Below are positions 6,877 through 13,497 of a stretch of 13,497 nt of DNA, piece by piece (the stretch's first letter is position 1; every line of letters starts with the position of its first letter). The notes beneath the pieces were generated by a model. It made no database searches. It saw only the letters and a program-made list of their open reading frames with translations, and had not been told where the DNA came from. The DNA is from a bacterium (GTDB lineage: Bacteria > Chloroflexota > Dehalococcoidia > Tepidiformales > Tepidiformaceae). The DNA is taken from contig CAMAUF010000018.1 of the NCBI GenBank assembly GCA_945861295.1, forward strand, positions 1 through 13,497, in the 5' to 3' direction. The translations under genes were made by a program, and so were the position numbers.

Positions 6877-7964
6877 GGATCGCACTGACCGCCGGCGGTA
6901 CGTTCGGCCACCTCTTCCCGGCCTTCTCGGTGTACGAGGCGTTTTCGCAACTGCCAGGTGGGCCGCATGAGGTGCGGTTCTTCGGGCCTGACGAGCGCGG
7001 CGAGCGCAGCGCGGTCGAGGCACGAGGGATCCGGTTCGTGGCTGTCCCAGCCGCCCAGATCCGGGGCCGCGGGCCGCTCCAACTCGCGCGCAACTTGGTC
7101 AAGCTCGCCTGGGGCATTGGGATCGCCGTGCGACGGCTGCGAGCGTTCCATCCGGCCGTCGTCCTCAGCACCGGGGGCTACGGCAGCTTCCCCTGCTGCG
7201 TCGCGGCCCGCATTTTGCGCCGGCCCCTCGTGGTGTACCTGCCGGATGTGAGCCCCGGCTGGGCCGTCCGCGCCGAACAGCGCCTGGCCACGCGTATGGC
7301 GACCACCGCCCAAGCGGCGCTCGCCTTTCTCCCCCGAGCAAAGACACGCGTGACTGGCTATCCGGTGCGAACCTCGTTCTTCACGCAGGACCGGGCAGCG
7401 GCGCGTGCCGCGCTTGGGTATGCGGCGAGCGACAGCGTTCTCGTGATCGCGGGCGCGAGCCAAGGCGCGCAAGCGATCAACCGCGCTGTTTGGGGGGCGC
7501 TTCCCGCGTTGGCCGGCGCTGGTGTGCATACGGTGCACCTGACCGGCGCGGCCGATTTGGCGGAGGCGGAGAGCCAAAAGGCGACACTGGGGCCGAACGC
7601 CAGGCTGTATACGCCCGCTGCCTTCCGCGACGACCTGCCAACTCTCATGGTCGCGGCGGACCTCGGCGTCATGCGAGCGGGCGCCAGCGTCCTCGGCGAA
7701 GTGCCGGCCGCTGCGCTCCCAGCCGTGTTCGTACCGGGCACCTTCGCCGGGGCGCATCAACGCGACAACGCGCGTTGGCTCACCGACGCGGGCGCCGGCC
7801 TCGTGCTGGAAGAAGCGGATCTCGCTCAATTCGAGGAAACCGTACTCGCGCTGCTCCGAGACGACGCGCGGCTCGGCAGGATGAGGGCCGCCGCCGCCGC
7901 CCTCGCCCAGCCAAATGCGGCCTTCAGCATCGCCACACTTCTGGTGGAGGTGGCCAAGACATGA
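6873..7964 (+). CDS. murG: UDP-GlcNAc:lipid I N-acetylglucosaminyltransferase MurG
   Basis: Peripheral membrane GT-B glycosyltransferase, 363 aa, that adds GlcNAc to lipid I to make lipid II on the cytoplasmic face. The N-terminal acceptor domain begins with TAGGTFGHLFPAF (H13 corresponds to the His of GGTGGH), then STGGYGSFP and VVYLPDVSPGWAVR. The C-terminal UDP-GlcNAc domain has VIAGASQGAQAIN, LTGAAD, and the RAGASVLGEVPAAALPAVFVP segment followed by HQRDNARWL. ATG 6873 overlaps the ftsW stop. Two motif changes stand out: F11 replaces the second Gly of GGTGGH, and Y122-L-P-D125 replaces HEQN. The latter is, as far as I recall, shared by Chloroflexota MurG proteins and is not a sign of lost function, since the rest of the fold and the operon position are intact. 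Confidence 0.94.
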   Translation: MRIALTAGGTFGHLFPAFSVYEAFSQLPGGPHEVRFFGPDERGERSAVEARGIRFVAVPAAQIRGRGPLQLARNLVKLAWGIGIAVRRLRAFHPAVVLSTGGYGSFPCCVAARILRRPLVVYLPDVSPGWAVRAEQRLATRMATTAQAALAFLPRAKTRVTGYPVRTSFFTQDRAAARAALGYAASDSVLVIAGASQGAQAINRAVWGALPALAGAGVHTVHLTGAADLAEAESQKATLGPNARLYTPAAFRDDLPTLMVAADLGVMRAGASVLGEVPAAALPAVFVPGTFAGAHQRDNARWLTDAGAGLVLEEADLAQFEETVLALLRDDARLGRMRAAAAALAQPNAAFSIATLLVEVAKT

Positions 7965-9331
7965 TCGAACTCACCGGCCCCGTCCACCTGGTTGGCATCG
8001 GCGGGATCCACATGTCGGCGATCGCGCAATTGCTGTTGGAGCGGGGTGTCGCCGTCTCGGGGAGCGACCTGACGCTTTCGCCGCTGACCGCGAAGCTGGA
8101 ACGGCTCGGCGCGCGCATCGCCCAAGGTCACGCGTCGGCGAACCTCGGCGACCCGGCGCTCGTCGTGATCACGGCCGCCTCGCAACCCGATAACCCGGAG
8201 ATCGTCGCGGCCAAGGCCCGCGGCATCCCCGTCATCCTCCGGGCCGAGATGGTGGCACGCCTCATGGAGGGCAAACGCGTCATCGCGGTCTCCGGCGCCC
8301 ACGGCAAGACGACGACTTCGAGCCTCATTGCCTTCATCCTGCACAACGCCGGGCTCCGACCGATGTACCTCCTCGGCGGCGAGAGCATCGACCTCGATGG
8401 CCACGCCGCCTGGGGCGAAGGCGACCTCTGCGTCGTCGAGGCCGACGAGTACAAACGCGCCTTCCACGAGTACTCACCCGCGGTTGCGGTGATCACAAAC
8501 GTCGAAGCCGACCACCTCGACTACTTCGGGACGGCGGACGCGTACAGCGAGGCCTTCGCCGTCTTTGCCCGGCGGATCATCGAAGGCGGTCGCCTGATCG
8601 TTTGCGCCGACGACCTAGGCGCGCGCCAGGTGAGCGAACAGGTCGAAGACGCGCCGATCCAGATCGAATGGTATGGCGTCGAGGGCAGCCGCTACTGGTC
8701 GGCGCGGGATGTCCAGGCTGGCGTCGAAGGCGGCTCGTTCACGCTGCTGCGCGGCGGCGCGGCCCTGGGCGAAATCGCCACGCCGAACCCTGGGCACGCG
8801 TTTCCGCTCAATATCCTTGGGGCGAGCGCGGCCTGCCTCGGCTTGGGCGTCCCCTTCGCGGTCGTGCGCGAGAGCGTCGCGGCCTTTCGTGGCGCAAAAC
8901 GGCGCTTCCAGCTCACCGGCGAGGCTGGCGGCCGGACGGTGATGGACGACTATGCCCACCACCCCGCCGAAGTCCGCACGACGATCGCCACCGCCCGGCG
9001 CCGCTTCCCGGACCGGCGGATCATCGGTGTTTTTCAGCCCCATACCTACAGCCGGACCGCGCTCCTTTGGGATGAGTGGCTCGGTTGCTGGGCTGGGCTC
9101 GACGGACTGATCGTGCTCGAGACCTACGCGGCCCGCGAGCTGCCTTCAGCCGGGCGCGGCGCCGCGGAACTCGCCGCCGCCATCCGGCCCGCCTTGGCCT
9201 CGTACGCGAAGGACTTCGACGAGGCGGCCAGCCAGGCTGTCGCGCGCTCCCGGCCCGGGGACGTGATCATGACGATTGGCGCCGGGGATGTCGTCGAAGT
9301 CGGCCCACGAATCTTGGAGGCGCTGCAATGA
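7961..9331 (+). CDS. murC: UDP-MurNAc--L-alanine ligase MurC
   Basis: Cytoplasmic ATP-dependent ligase, 456 aa, that attaches the first amino acid, L-Ala, to UDP-MurNAc. The Rossmann-type N-terminal domain has VGIGGIHMSAIAQLLLERG and VSGSDL, typical of MurC. The P-loop is S-G-A-H-G-K116-T-T-T. Next come E160-A-D-E-Y-K-R-A-F and TNVEADHLDYFG. The C-terminal domain has M328-D-D-Y-A-H333-H-P-A-E and VFQPHTYSRTALLWDEW, which separate MurC from the other Mur ligases. ATG 7961 overlaps the murG stop and follows GGAGGT at 7946-7951 by nine bases; the frame extends 157 codons upstream but that is a murG shadow. K165 stands where most MurC have Asp or another acidic residue (EADE-S/Y-D); the effect is unknown. 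Confidence 0.95.
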   Translation: MIELTGPVHLVGIGGIHMSAIAQLLLERGVAVSGSDLTLSPLTAKLERLGARIAQGHASANLGDPALVVITAASQPDNPEIVAAKARGIPVILRAEMVARLMEGKRVIAVSGAHGKTTTSSLIAFILHNAGLRPMYLLGGESIDLDGHAAWGEGDLCVVEADEYKRAFHEYSPAVAVITNVEADHLDYFGTADAYSEAFAVFARRIIEGGRLIVCADDLGARQVSEQVEDAPIQIEWYGVEGSRYWSARDVQAGVEGGSFTLLRGGAALGEIATPNPGHAFPLNILGASAACLGLGVPFAVVRESVAAFRGAKRRFQLTGEAGGRTVMDDYAHHPAEVRTTIATARRRFPDRRIIGVFQPHTYSRTALLWDEWLGCWAGLDGLIVLETYAARELPSAGRGAAELAAAIRPALASYAKDFDEAASQAVARSRPGDVIMTIGAGDVVEVGPRILEALQ

Positions 9332-10242
9332 CGATCGAACGCCTCGCCGCCGTGATCGAGCCGTTGGGAGCGCTGCGCCGGGACGAGCCGCTCTCCCGGC
9401 ATACCACTTTCGGGATCGGTGGGCCCGCCGACCTCTTCCTCACCGTCCGCGACTCCCTCGGGTTGCGCCTAGCGTGGCGTGCCGCCGCGGACCTCGAAGT
9501 CCCCGCGTTCGTCCTCGGGAGCGGGAGCAACATCCTCGTTTCCGACCGCGGCATCCGCGGCCTCGTGATCGACAATCGTGCCCGCGCGGAGGAAACGGAC
9601 GCGGCGGGCCTCACCTACCGGGTCGAAAGCGGCGCTAGCTTCGCCGCCTTTGCCCGCCGGCTCTGCCGCCTGGGCAAGGCGGGGATGAGCTGGGGCGTCG
9701 GCATTCCGGGGACCCTCGGCGGCGCCGTTGTGTACAACGCCGGCGCCTACGGCGGCTGTCTCGCAGACATCCTGACGGCGGTCCACCTCTCGGACGCGAG
9801 CGGGCGGGCGGAATGGGTCGGGGCCGACACGCTGGGGATGGTGTACCGGGGCAGCGCCTTCACGCGCGGCCAGTTCGCCGGCAAGGCTGTGCTCGCAGCC
9901 GAAGTCCGGCTCGGCCACGGGGATCCGGCACGGCTGACGGCTGAGGCGTCCGCCCACGACCTCAAACGCCTTGCGGCGCAACCCCGAGGGCGGAACGCGG
10001 GCTCGCTCTTCAAGAACCCGGCGGAGCGCCCGGCTTGGAAACTGATCGAAGACGCTGGCTTGCGCGGGGCGCGGCACGGCGACGCCGCGATCAGCGACAA
10101 GCACTGCAACTTCTTCGTGAACGAGGGCGCGGCCCGGGCGGCCGACGTCGCTTGGTTGGCGGCCGAGGCGGAGCGGCGCGTCTTCGAGACGAGCGGCGTC
10201 CGGCTCGAGCGCGAAGTCGCCTTCGTGGGGGATTGGTCATGA
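9328..10242 (+). CDS. murB: UDP-N-acetylenolpyruvoylglucosamine reductase MurB (short, type II-like)
   Basis: FAD-dependent cytoplasmic reductase, 304 aa, that uses NADPH to convert UDP-GlcNAc-enolpyruvate to UDP-MurNAc, the substrate of MurC. FAD-binding signatures: TTFGIGGPADLF near the N-terminus, G64-S-G-S-N68-ILVSDRGIRGLVI and GIPGTLGGAVVYNAGAYGG. Catalytic residues can be placed as R174 (Y-R-G-S), S226 (A-G-S-LFKNP) and E296 (LEREVAF). The length and the absence of the extra loop found in the longer E. coli-type enzyme point to the type II form seen in many Gram-positive bacteria. ATG 9328 overlaps the murC stop and follows GGAGG at 9316-9320 by seven bases. Confidence 0.95.
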   Translation: MTIERLAAVIEPLGALRRDEPLSRHTTFGIGGPADLFLTVRDSLGLRLAWRAAADLEVPAFVLGSGSNILVSDRGIRGLVIDNRARAEETDAAGLTYRVESGASFAAFARRLCRLGKAGMSWGVGIPGTLGGAVVYNAGAYGGCLADILTAVHLSDASGRAEWVGADTLGMVYRGSAFTRGQFAGKAVLAAEVRLGHGDPARLTAEASAHDLKRLAAQPRGRNAGSLFKNPAERPAWKLIEDAGLRGARHGDAAISDKHCNFFVNEGAARAADVAWLAAEAERRVFETSGVRLEREVAFVGDWS

Positions 10243-11285
10243 GCCGGAAACGCGTAGCGGTGATCTTCGGCGGCCGATCGAGCGAGCACGAGGTCAGCAT
10301 CGTCAGCGCGCGCAGCGTCATGGCCGCGTTCGACGCCACCGCCTACGAGGTCGTGCCCTTCGGCATCGGCAAGAGTGGCGGCTGGCTCGGCCCAGAGGCG
10401 ACGGCGGCAGCGCTTGGCGCAGGGGCGGTCGCCTTCGACGGCGGGACTCGGCTCCTCGAGAGCGGGACGCTCCTCGCGGCGCTGGCACGGTGCGACATCG
10501 CCTTCCCCCTCATCCACGGGACATATGGTGAAGATGGCACGCTGCAAGGCTTTCTCGAGATGGCGGGCCTGCCATATACAGGCTGCGGCGTCGCCGCGAG
10601 CGCCATCGGCATGGACAAGGCGCTCATGAAGGCGCTCTTCCGCGATGCCGGGATCCCCGTTGCGCCGTATGGGGTGGTGCGCCGCTGCGACCTCGAGCAG
10701 GAGCCCGAAGACGCTTTCCGCTCTGTCGCAGCCGCCACGGACTACCCATGCTTCGTCAAGCCCGCGAACGGCGGGTCGAGCGTCGGCGTCACCAAAGTAC
10801 GCTCGTCGGAAGACCTGGCTGCCGCGCTCCAGGTAGCTTTCGCGACCGACGACAAGGCGATCGTCGAGCGCGCCGTGACCGGCCAAGAGGTTGAGTGCTC
10901 CGTATTGGGCAACGAACGTCCGGAGGTCAGCATCTGTGGCGAGGTCGTGCCGGACCGCGAGTTCTACGATTACGACAGCAAGTACTCGCCGGAATCAACG
11001 ACGGCGCTTCACATCCCCGCCCGGATTTCCCCCGCCACCGCTGAGGCCGTCCGCGAGATGGCGCTCCGGATGTACACGGCCATGGGCTGCGAAGGCTACG
11101 CCCGCGTGGACTTCTTTGTTGCCGGCGAGCGCGTCATCGCCAATGAGGTCAACACCATCCCTGGATTCACGAGCATCAGCATGTACCCGAAGCTCTGGGC
11201 GGCCAGCGGCCTGCCGTACACGGAACTGCTGACGCGGATCATCGAGTTTGGGTTCGCCCGTCACGCCGGGAGGGCACAGAAGTGA
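10239..11285 (+). CDS. ddl: D-alanine--D-alanine ligase Ddl
   Basis: Cytoplasmic ATP-grasp ligase, 348 aa, that makes the D-Ala-D-Ala dipeptide used by MurF. The N-terminal domain has VAVIFGGRSSEHEVSIVSA (E16 and S20 lie near the first D-Ala site), then PLIHGTYGEDGTLQGFLE and GMDKALMKALF. The ATP-grasp core has FVKPANGGSSVGV (S180-S-V-G183), the omega-loop segment EFYDYDSKY with K248-Y249, and Mg-binding D291, E303 and N305 in RVDFF and NEVNTIPGF. Tyr at 249 corresponds to Y216 of E. coli DdlB and predicts D-Ala-D-Ala rather than D-Ala-D-lactate product, so nothing suggests intrinsic vancomycin resistance of the D-Lac type. ATG 10239 overlaps the murB stop; its stop overlaps the ftsQ start. 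Confidence 0.95.
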   Translation: MSRKRVAVIFGGRSSEHEVSIVSARSVMAAFDATAYEVVPFGIGKSGGWLGPEATAAALGAGAVAFDGGTRLLESGTLLAALARCDIAFPLIHGTYGEDGTLQGFLEMAGLPYTGCGVAASAIGMDKALMKALFRDAGIPVAPYGVVRRCDLEQEPEDAFRSVAAATDYPCFVKPANGGSSVGVTKVRSSEDLAAALQVAFATDDKAIVERAVTGQEVECSVLGNERPEVSICGEVVPDREFYDYDSKYSPESTTALHIPARISPATAEAVREMALRMYTAMGCEGYARVDFFVAGERVIANEVNTIPGFTSISMYPKLWAASGLPYTELLTRIIEFGFARHAGRAQK

Positions 11286-12133
11286 AGAGCCGAAGGACAG
11301 CGCATGGCCGCATCCAGGCGCAAGCGCCACGACCGTCGACGCGCCGGGCGGTCATCGGCGTGCCGGAACTGAGTCCCGCGCCCGCGCGGCGGCCTCCGCC
11401 GCCCCCAGAGCCCTCGCGCAGTCGGCGTGAGTTCCAGCCCTGGATGTGGGTGTCGCTCACGGTGACCGGCGTCATCGTCCTCGCTCTTGGCGCGGCTTAC
11501 ACGGTGTTTCGCACCCCGCTGGTCGAAGTCAAGCACGTCGTCGTCCTCGGGGCCGTGCGGCTTGCGGACGAAACCGTCCTCGAACGGACTGACCTGCTGG
11601 GCAAGAACATGCTGACCCTCGATTCCGGGCCCAGCTACGACGCAATTGCCCGGCTGCCGCTCGTCCAAGAAGTCTCCATCGTCCGGGCCTGGCCCAACAC
11701 CGTACGGATCATTCTACGGGAGCGGGAGCCCTGGGGCGTCTGGGAGCAGGCCGGTGTCTCGCATCCCATCGACCGCGAAGGCGTGGTCTTGGGCGCCGTG
11801 GAGGCGCCGGCGGATGGCCCGCGGATCATCAGCGCTTCCCTGGCGACGCTGCGCCCCGGCGACCGCGTCGACCCGGAGGCGATCCGGGCCGTCATCGAAA
11901 TCGCGGAACTCTTGCCCGCCGCGCTCGGCTCGCAAGTGGCGGAAGTGGCGTTCGTGCCGGGAAAGGGCGTGCAAGTGACCACAACGGACGAACAGGTCGG
12001 CGTCCTCGGTGATTCCACCGGCATCGCCTACAAGCTGGCGGTCTGGGCCGCGGCGATTATCGAGGCCGAAGAGGAACGGGTCTCTTACACGGTCATCGAC
12101 CTGCGCTTTGGGAACAGGCCGGTGTTGCAATGA
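11282..12133 (+). CDS. ftsQ: Cell division protein FtsQ (DivIB family)
   Basis: Single-pass membrane divisome scaffold, 283 aa, that links the early FtsA/FtsZ ring to FtsW/FtsI, normally together with FtsL and FtsB. The cytoplasmic N-terminus (about residues 1-53) is basic and Pro-rich, with a run of prolines at 38-44. One membrane helix spans about 55-77 (WMWVSLTVTGVIVLALGAAY). A POTRA-like domain follows (about 79-148), with VKHVVVLGAVRLADETVL, the short hydrophobic DLLGKNMLTLD segment, and LPLVQEVSIVRAWPNTVRIILRERE. The FtsQ/DivIB beta domain includes the DREGVVLG strand and a C-terminal DLRFGNRPVL. The start is GTG 11282, overlapping the ddl stop and preceded by GGGAGGG at 11268-11274. 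The N-terminal tail may be partly mis-started, but the fold and its place between ddl and ftsA are clear. Confidence 0.9.
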   Translation: MKSRRTAHGRIQAQAPRPSTRRAVIGVPELSPAPARRPPPPPEPSRSRREFQPWMWVSLTVTGVIVLALGAAYTVFRTPLVEVKHVVVLGAVRLADETVLERTDLLGKNMLTLDSGPSYDAIARLPLVQEVSIVRAWPNTVRIILREREPWGVWEQAGVSHPIDREGVVLGAVEAPADGPRIISASLATLRPGDRVDPEAIRAVIEIAELLPAALGSQVAEVAFVPGKGVQVTTTDEQVGVLGDSTGIAYKLAVWAAAIIEAEEERVSYTVIDLRFGNRPVLQ

Positions 12134-13383
12134 GGGGGACGATGCGCAAACGTAGCTCCACGATCGCCGCGATCGACATCGGCTCGACCAAAGTCGCGGT
12201 CGTCGTCGGCGACTACGACGGTGAGTCGCTCCGGATCATCGGACATGGCGTCGCCCCCGCGGCGGGGCTCTCGCGCGGGGTCATCGACAATTTGCAGACG
12301 GCCCGCGATGCCATCGCGACCGCGGTCGAGAAAGCCACCCAATCCTCGGGCATCCGGATCATGGGCGCGGTGATCGGGATCTCGGGCACGCACATCAGTT
12401 CGCAAAACAATCGCGGCATCGTCGCCATCCCAGATCGCTCGCGACTGATCACCGATGACGACCGCGAACGCGCCCTCGAGGCGGCAAGCAACATCGCCAT
12501 CCCCACGAACCGGCAGATCCTCCATGTCATCCCGCGCGGCTATTGGGTAGAAGGGACGGATTACGTTTCCGACCCGGCCGGGATGTACGGCTCGCGCTTG
12601 GACGCGGAGGCGCACATGGTCACGGGCGCGGTCTCGGCGATGCTGAACCTGAAGAAGTGCGTCGAGGCGGCCGGCGTGCACGTCGATGACGTCGTCGCCG
12701 AAGCGGTCGCCGCGTCCCTCAGCGCAATGCATCCGCGCGAACGGGAGCAGGGCGCGGCGCTCGTCGATATCGGCGGGAGCACGACGTCGATCGCGATCTA
12801 CGACGAGGGCGCGACCGCCCACACCGCTTGTCTGCCGATCGCGGGCTCGCACATGACCAAGGACCTCGCCCACATGCTCCGCCTGCCCTGGGAGAGCGCC
12901 GAGGCCCTCAAGTGCAACTACGGGAGCGCCCTTCCGGACCCACGCTACGAACGGGAGTCGGTTGAAGTGGAAGCCTTCGGGACGCACCCGCGCAAATCCG
13001 TGCCGCTCAACTTCGTCTCGGAAATCCTTCAAGCGCGTTGCGAGGAGATCCTTGAGGCGGTGGCCACGGAGCTGAAGCGGTCGGGCTACCGCGACCGCCT
13101 CGCGGCCGGCGTCGTGCTCACGGGCGGGGGCAGCGAACTGCGCAACCTCGCCGAACTGGCCGAGACCCGGCTCCAACTTCCGGCCCGCGTGGGCCGCCCA
13201 CAAGGCTATGAGGGGCTGACCGACCTGATCGGGACGCCCGCGTATGCAACCGTCATCGGGCTTATTGAACATGCGATCCAAGGCAGCGCGGTCGCCTTCG
13301 CAAGCCCGGAGCCGGCCTATCCCGTCGTCCGCGGGAGCTTCTGGGAGAAGCTGTCCGCTGTAACCAGGGCACTTAAGCCGTAG
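12130..13383 (+). CDS. ftsA: Cell division protein FtsA (actin-like FtsZ membrane anchor)
   Basis: Actin/Hsp70-fold ATPase, 417 aa, that tethers FtsZ filaments to the membrane and recruits the later divisome proteins. Phosphate-1 motif AAIDIGSTKVAVVVG is at about residues 13-27. The FtsA-specific 1C domain follows (about 85-165), with SRGVIDN before it and ISGTHISSQNNRG inside. Phosphate-2 is LVDIGGSTTSIAIYD (D213-I-G-G-S), and the adenosine motif is VVLTGGGSEL (T331-G-G-G-S). The last residues, GSFWEKLSAVTRALKP, can form the short amphipathic helix that binds FtsA to the membrane. ATG 12130 overlaps the ftsQ stop (ATGA); an alternative ATG at 12142, preceded by GAGGGGG, would remove only four residues. 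It is followed by a 17-base gap and the probable ftsZ. Confidence 0.95.
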   Translation: MRGTMRKRSSTIAAIDIGSTKVAVVVGDYDGESLRIIGHGVAPAAGLSRGVIDNLQTARDAIATAVEKATQSSGIRIMGAVIGISGTHISSQNNRGIVAIPDRSRLITDDDRERALEAASNIAIPTNRQILHVIPRGYWVEGTDYVSDPAGMYGSRLDAEAHMVTGAVSAMLNLKKCVEAAGVHVDDVVAEAVAASLSAMHPREREQGAALVDIGGSTTSIAIYDEGATAHTACLPIAGSHMTKDLAHMLRLPWESAEALKCNYGSALPDPRYERESVEVEAFGTHPRKSVPLNFVSEILQARCEEILEAVATELKRSGYRDRLAAGVVLTGGGSELRNLAELAETRLQLPARVGRPQGYEGLTDLIGTPAYATVIGLIEHAIQGSAVAFASPEPAYPVVRGSFWEKLSAVTRALKP

Positions 13384-13390
13384 CAAACCG

Positions 13391-13396
13391 AGGAGG
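13391..13396 (+). promoter_or_regulatory. Strong ribosome binding site at ftsA/ftsZ junction
   Basis: AGGAGG at 13391-13396, within AGGAGGAGAG, lies four bases before ATG 13401 in the only gap of the mur-fts chain after ftsI. A near-consensus site here fits the known need for far more FtsZ than FtsA or FtsQ. Confidence 0.75.
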
Positions 13397-13400
13397 AGAG

Positions 13401-13497
13401 ATGAGCCTGAGCGAGTTCAGCCGGCGGGACAACCCGCACCACTATCGAAAGGACCGAGCCATGAGCATTCGAGACGATTCTGGGTCCCCGCGCATCA
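13401..13497 (+). CDS. ftsZ: Probable cell division protein FtsZ, 5' end (partial)
   Basis: The open frame from ATG 13401 runs off the window after 32 codons. It reads MSLSEFSRRDNPHHYRKDRA and then MSIRDDSGSPRI. The end fits the start of the FtsZ core, where a residue pair such as R-I precedes KVIGVGGGG, but the tubulin signature itself is beyond the edge. Position directly after ftsA is the main support. There are two in-frame starts: ATG 13401 with AGGAGGAGAG just upstream, and ATG 13461 with AAGGA at 13449-13453, seven bases upstream. The first gives a basic, polar 20-residue extension. I place the start at 13401 because its binding site is stronger. Confidence 0.7.
   Translation, partial: MSLSEFSRRDNPHHYRKDRAMSIRDDSGSPRI

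Noticed and set aside
7490..7960. Upstream extension of the murC frame by 157 codons
   Set aside because: This part is the +2 shadow of murG, Arg/Gly-rich without MurC features, and the MurC Rossmann motif begins just after ATG 7961.
10980..10985. Possible D-Ala-D-lactate ligase (vancomycin resistance type)
   Set aside because: The omega-loop residue is Tyr (Y249), which predicts D-Ala-D-Ala; the gene sits in a housekeeping operon with no VanH or VanX partner.
12085..13386. Long open frame on the - strand, over 400 codons, opposite ftsA
   Set aside because: It lies entirely opposite a clear ftsA gene, is rich in Arg, Asp, Gly and Ala with no recognisable motif, and is the kind of mirror frame expected in G+C-rich coding DNA.
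1..13497. Novel defence, mobile or RNA-based system
   Set aside because: The window is filled by overlapping, recognisable cell wall and division genes. I saw no direct-repeat array, transposase, tRNA-like fold or unassigned gene large enough to hold such a system.

Overview
This window is an almost complete division and cell wall (dcw) cluster from a G+C-rich bacterium (about two thirds G+C by eye). All genes are on the + strand. From start to end they are: the last codons of an unidentified gene (1-39), ftsI (152-1936), murF, mraY, murD, ftsW, murG, murC, murB, ddl, ftsQ, ftsA (to 13383), and the first codons of what is very probably ftsZ, cut by the window edge. No tRNA, rRNA, CRISPR array, insertion sequence, obvious terminator or foreign-looking gene was seen.

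The organism is most likely a member of the Chloroflexota or a related lineage. This is an inference from family features remembered rather than searched: MurG has a YLPD-x-x-PG sequence where most bacteria have HEQN, MurD has an E-I-S-H-T-Q-L-Q segment, the FtsA 1C domain contains an ISGTHISSQNNRG segment, and G+C is high. The class cannot be fixed from this sequence.

The genes form a single tight transcription unit. Each of the ten junctions from ftsI to ftsA is a 4-base stop/start overlap (seven ATGA, two GTGA, one TTGA). The chain first opens at ftsA/ftsZ, where a 17-base spacer carries a strong ribosome binding site. At the 5' end, 112 bases separate the preceding stop codon from the preferred ftsI start.

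The products cover the peptidoglycan precursor pathway and the divisome. MurB, MurC, MurD and MurF (with a missing MurE) make the UDP-MurNAc-pentapeptide, and Ddl supplies D-Ala-D-Ala. MraY and MurG build lipid I and lipid II at the membrane. FtsW and FtsI polymerise and cross-link septal glycan. FtsQ is a divisome scaffold, and FtsA anchors FtsZ to the membrane. The points most worth checking are the absence of murE from its usual place between ftsI and murF, altered active-site-region residues in MraY and MurG, an A+T-rich patch over the FtsI SxN motif, and two equally plausible starts for ftsZ. I found no previously undescribed system; this is largely an ordinary housekeeping region.
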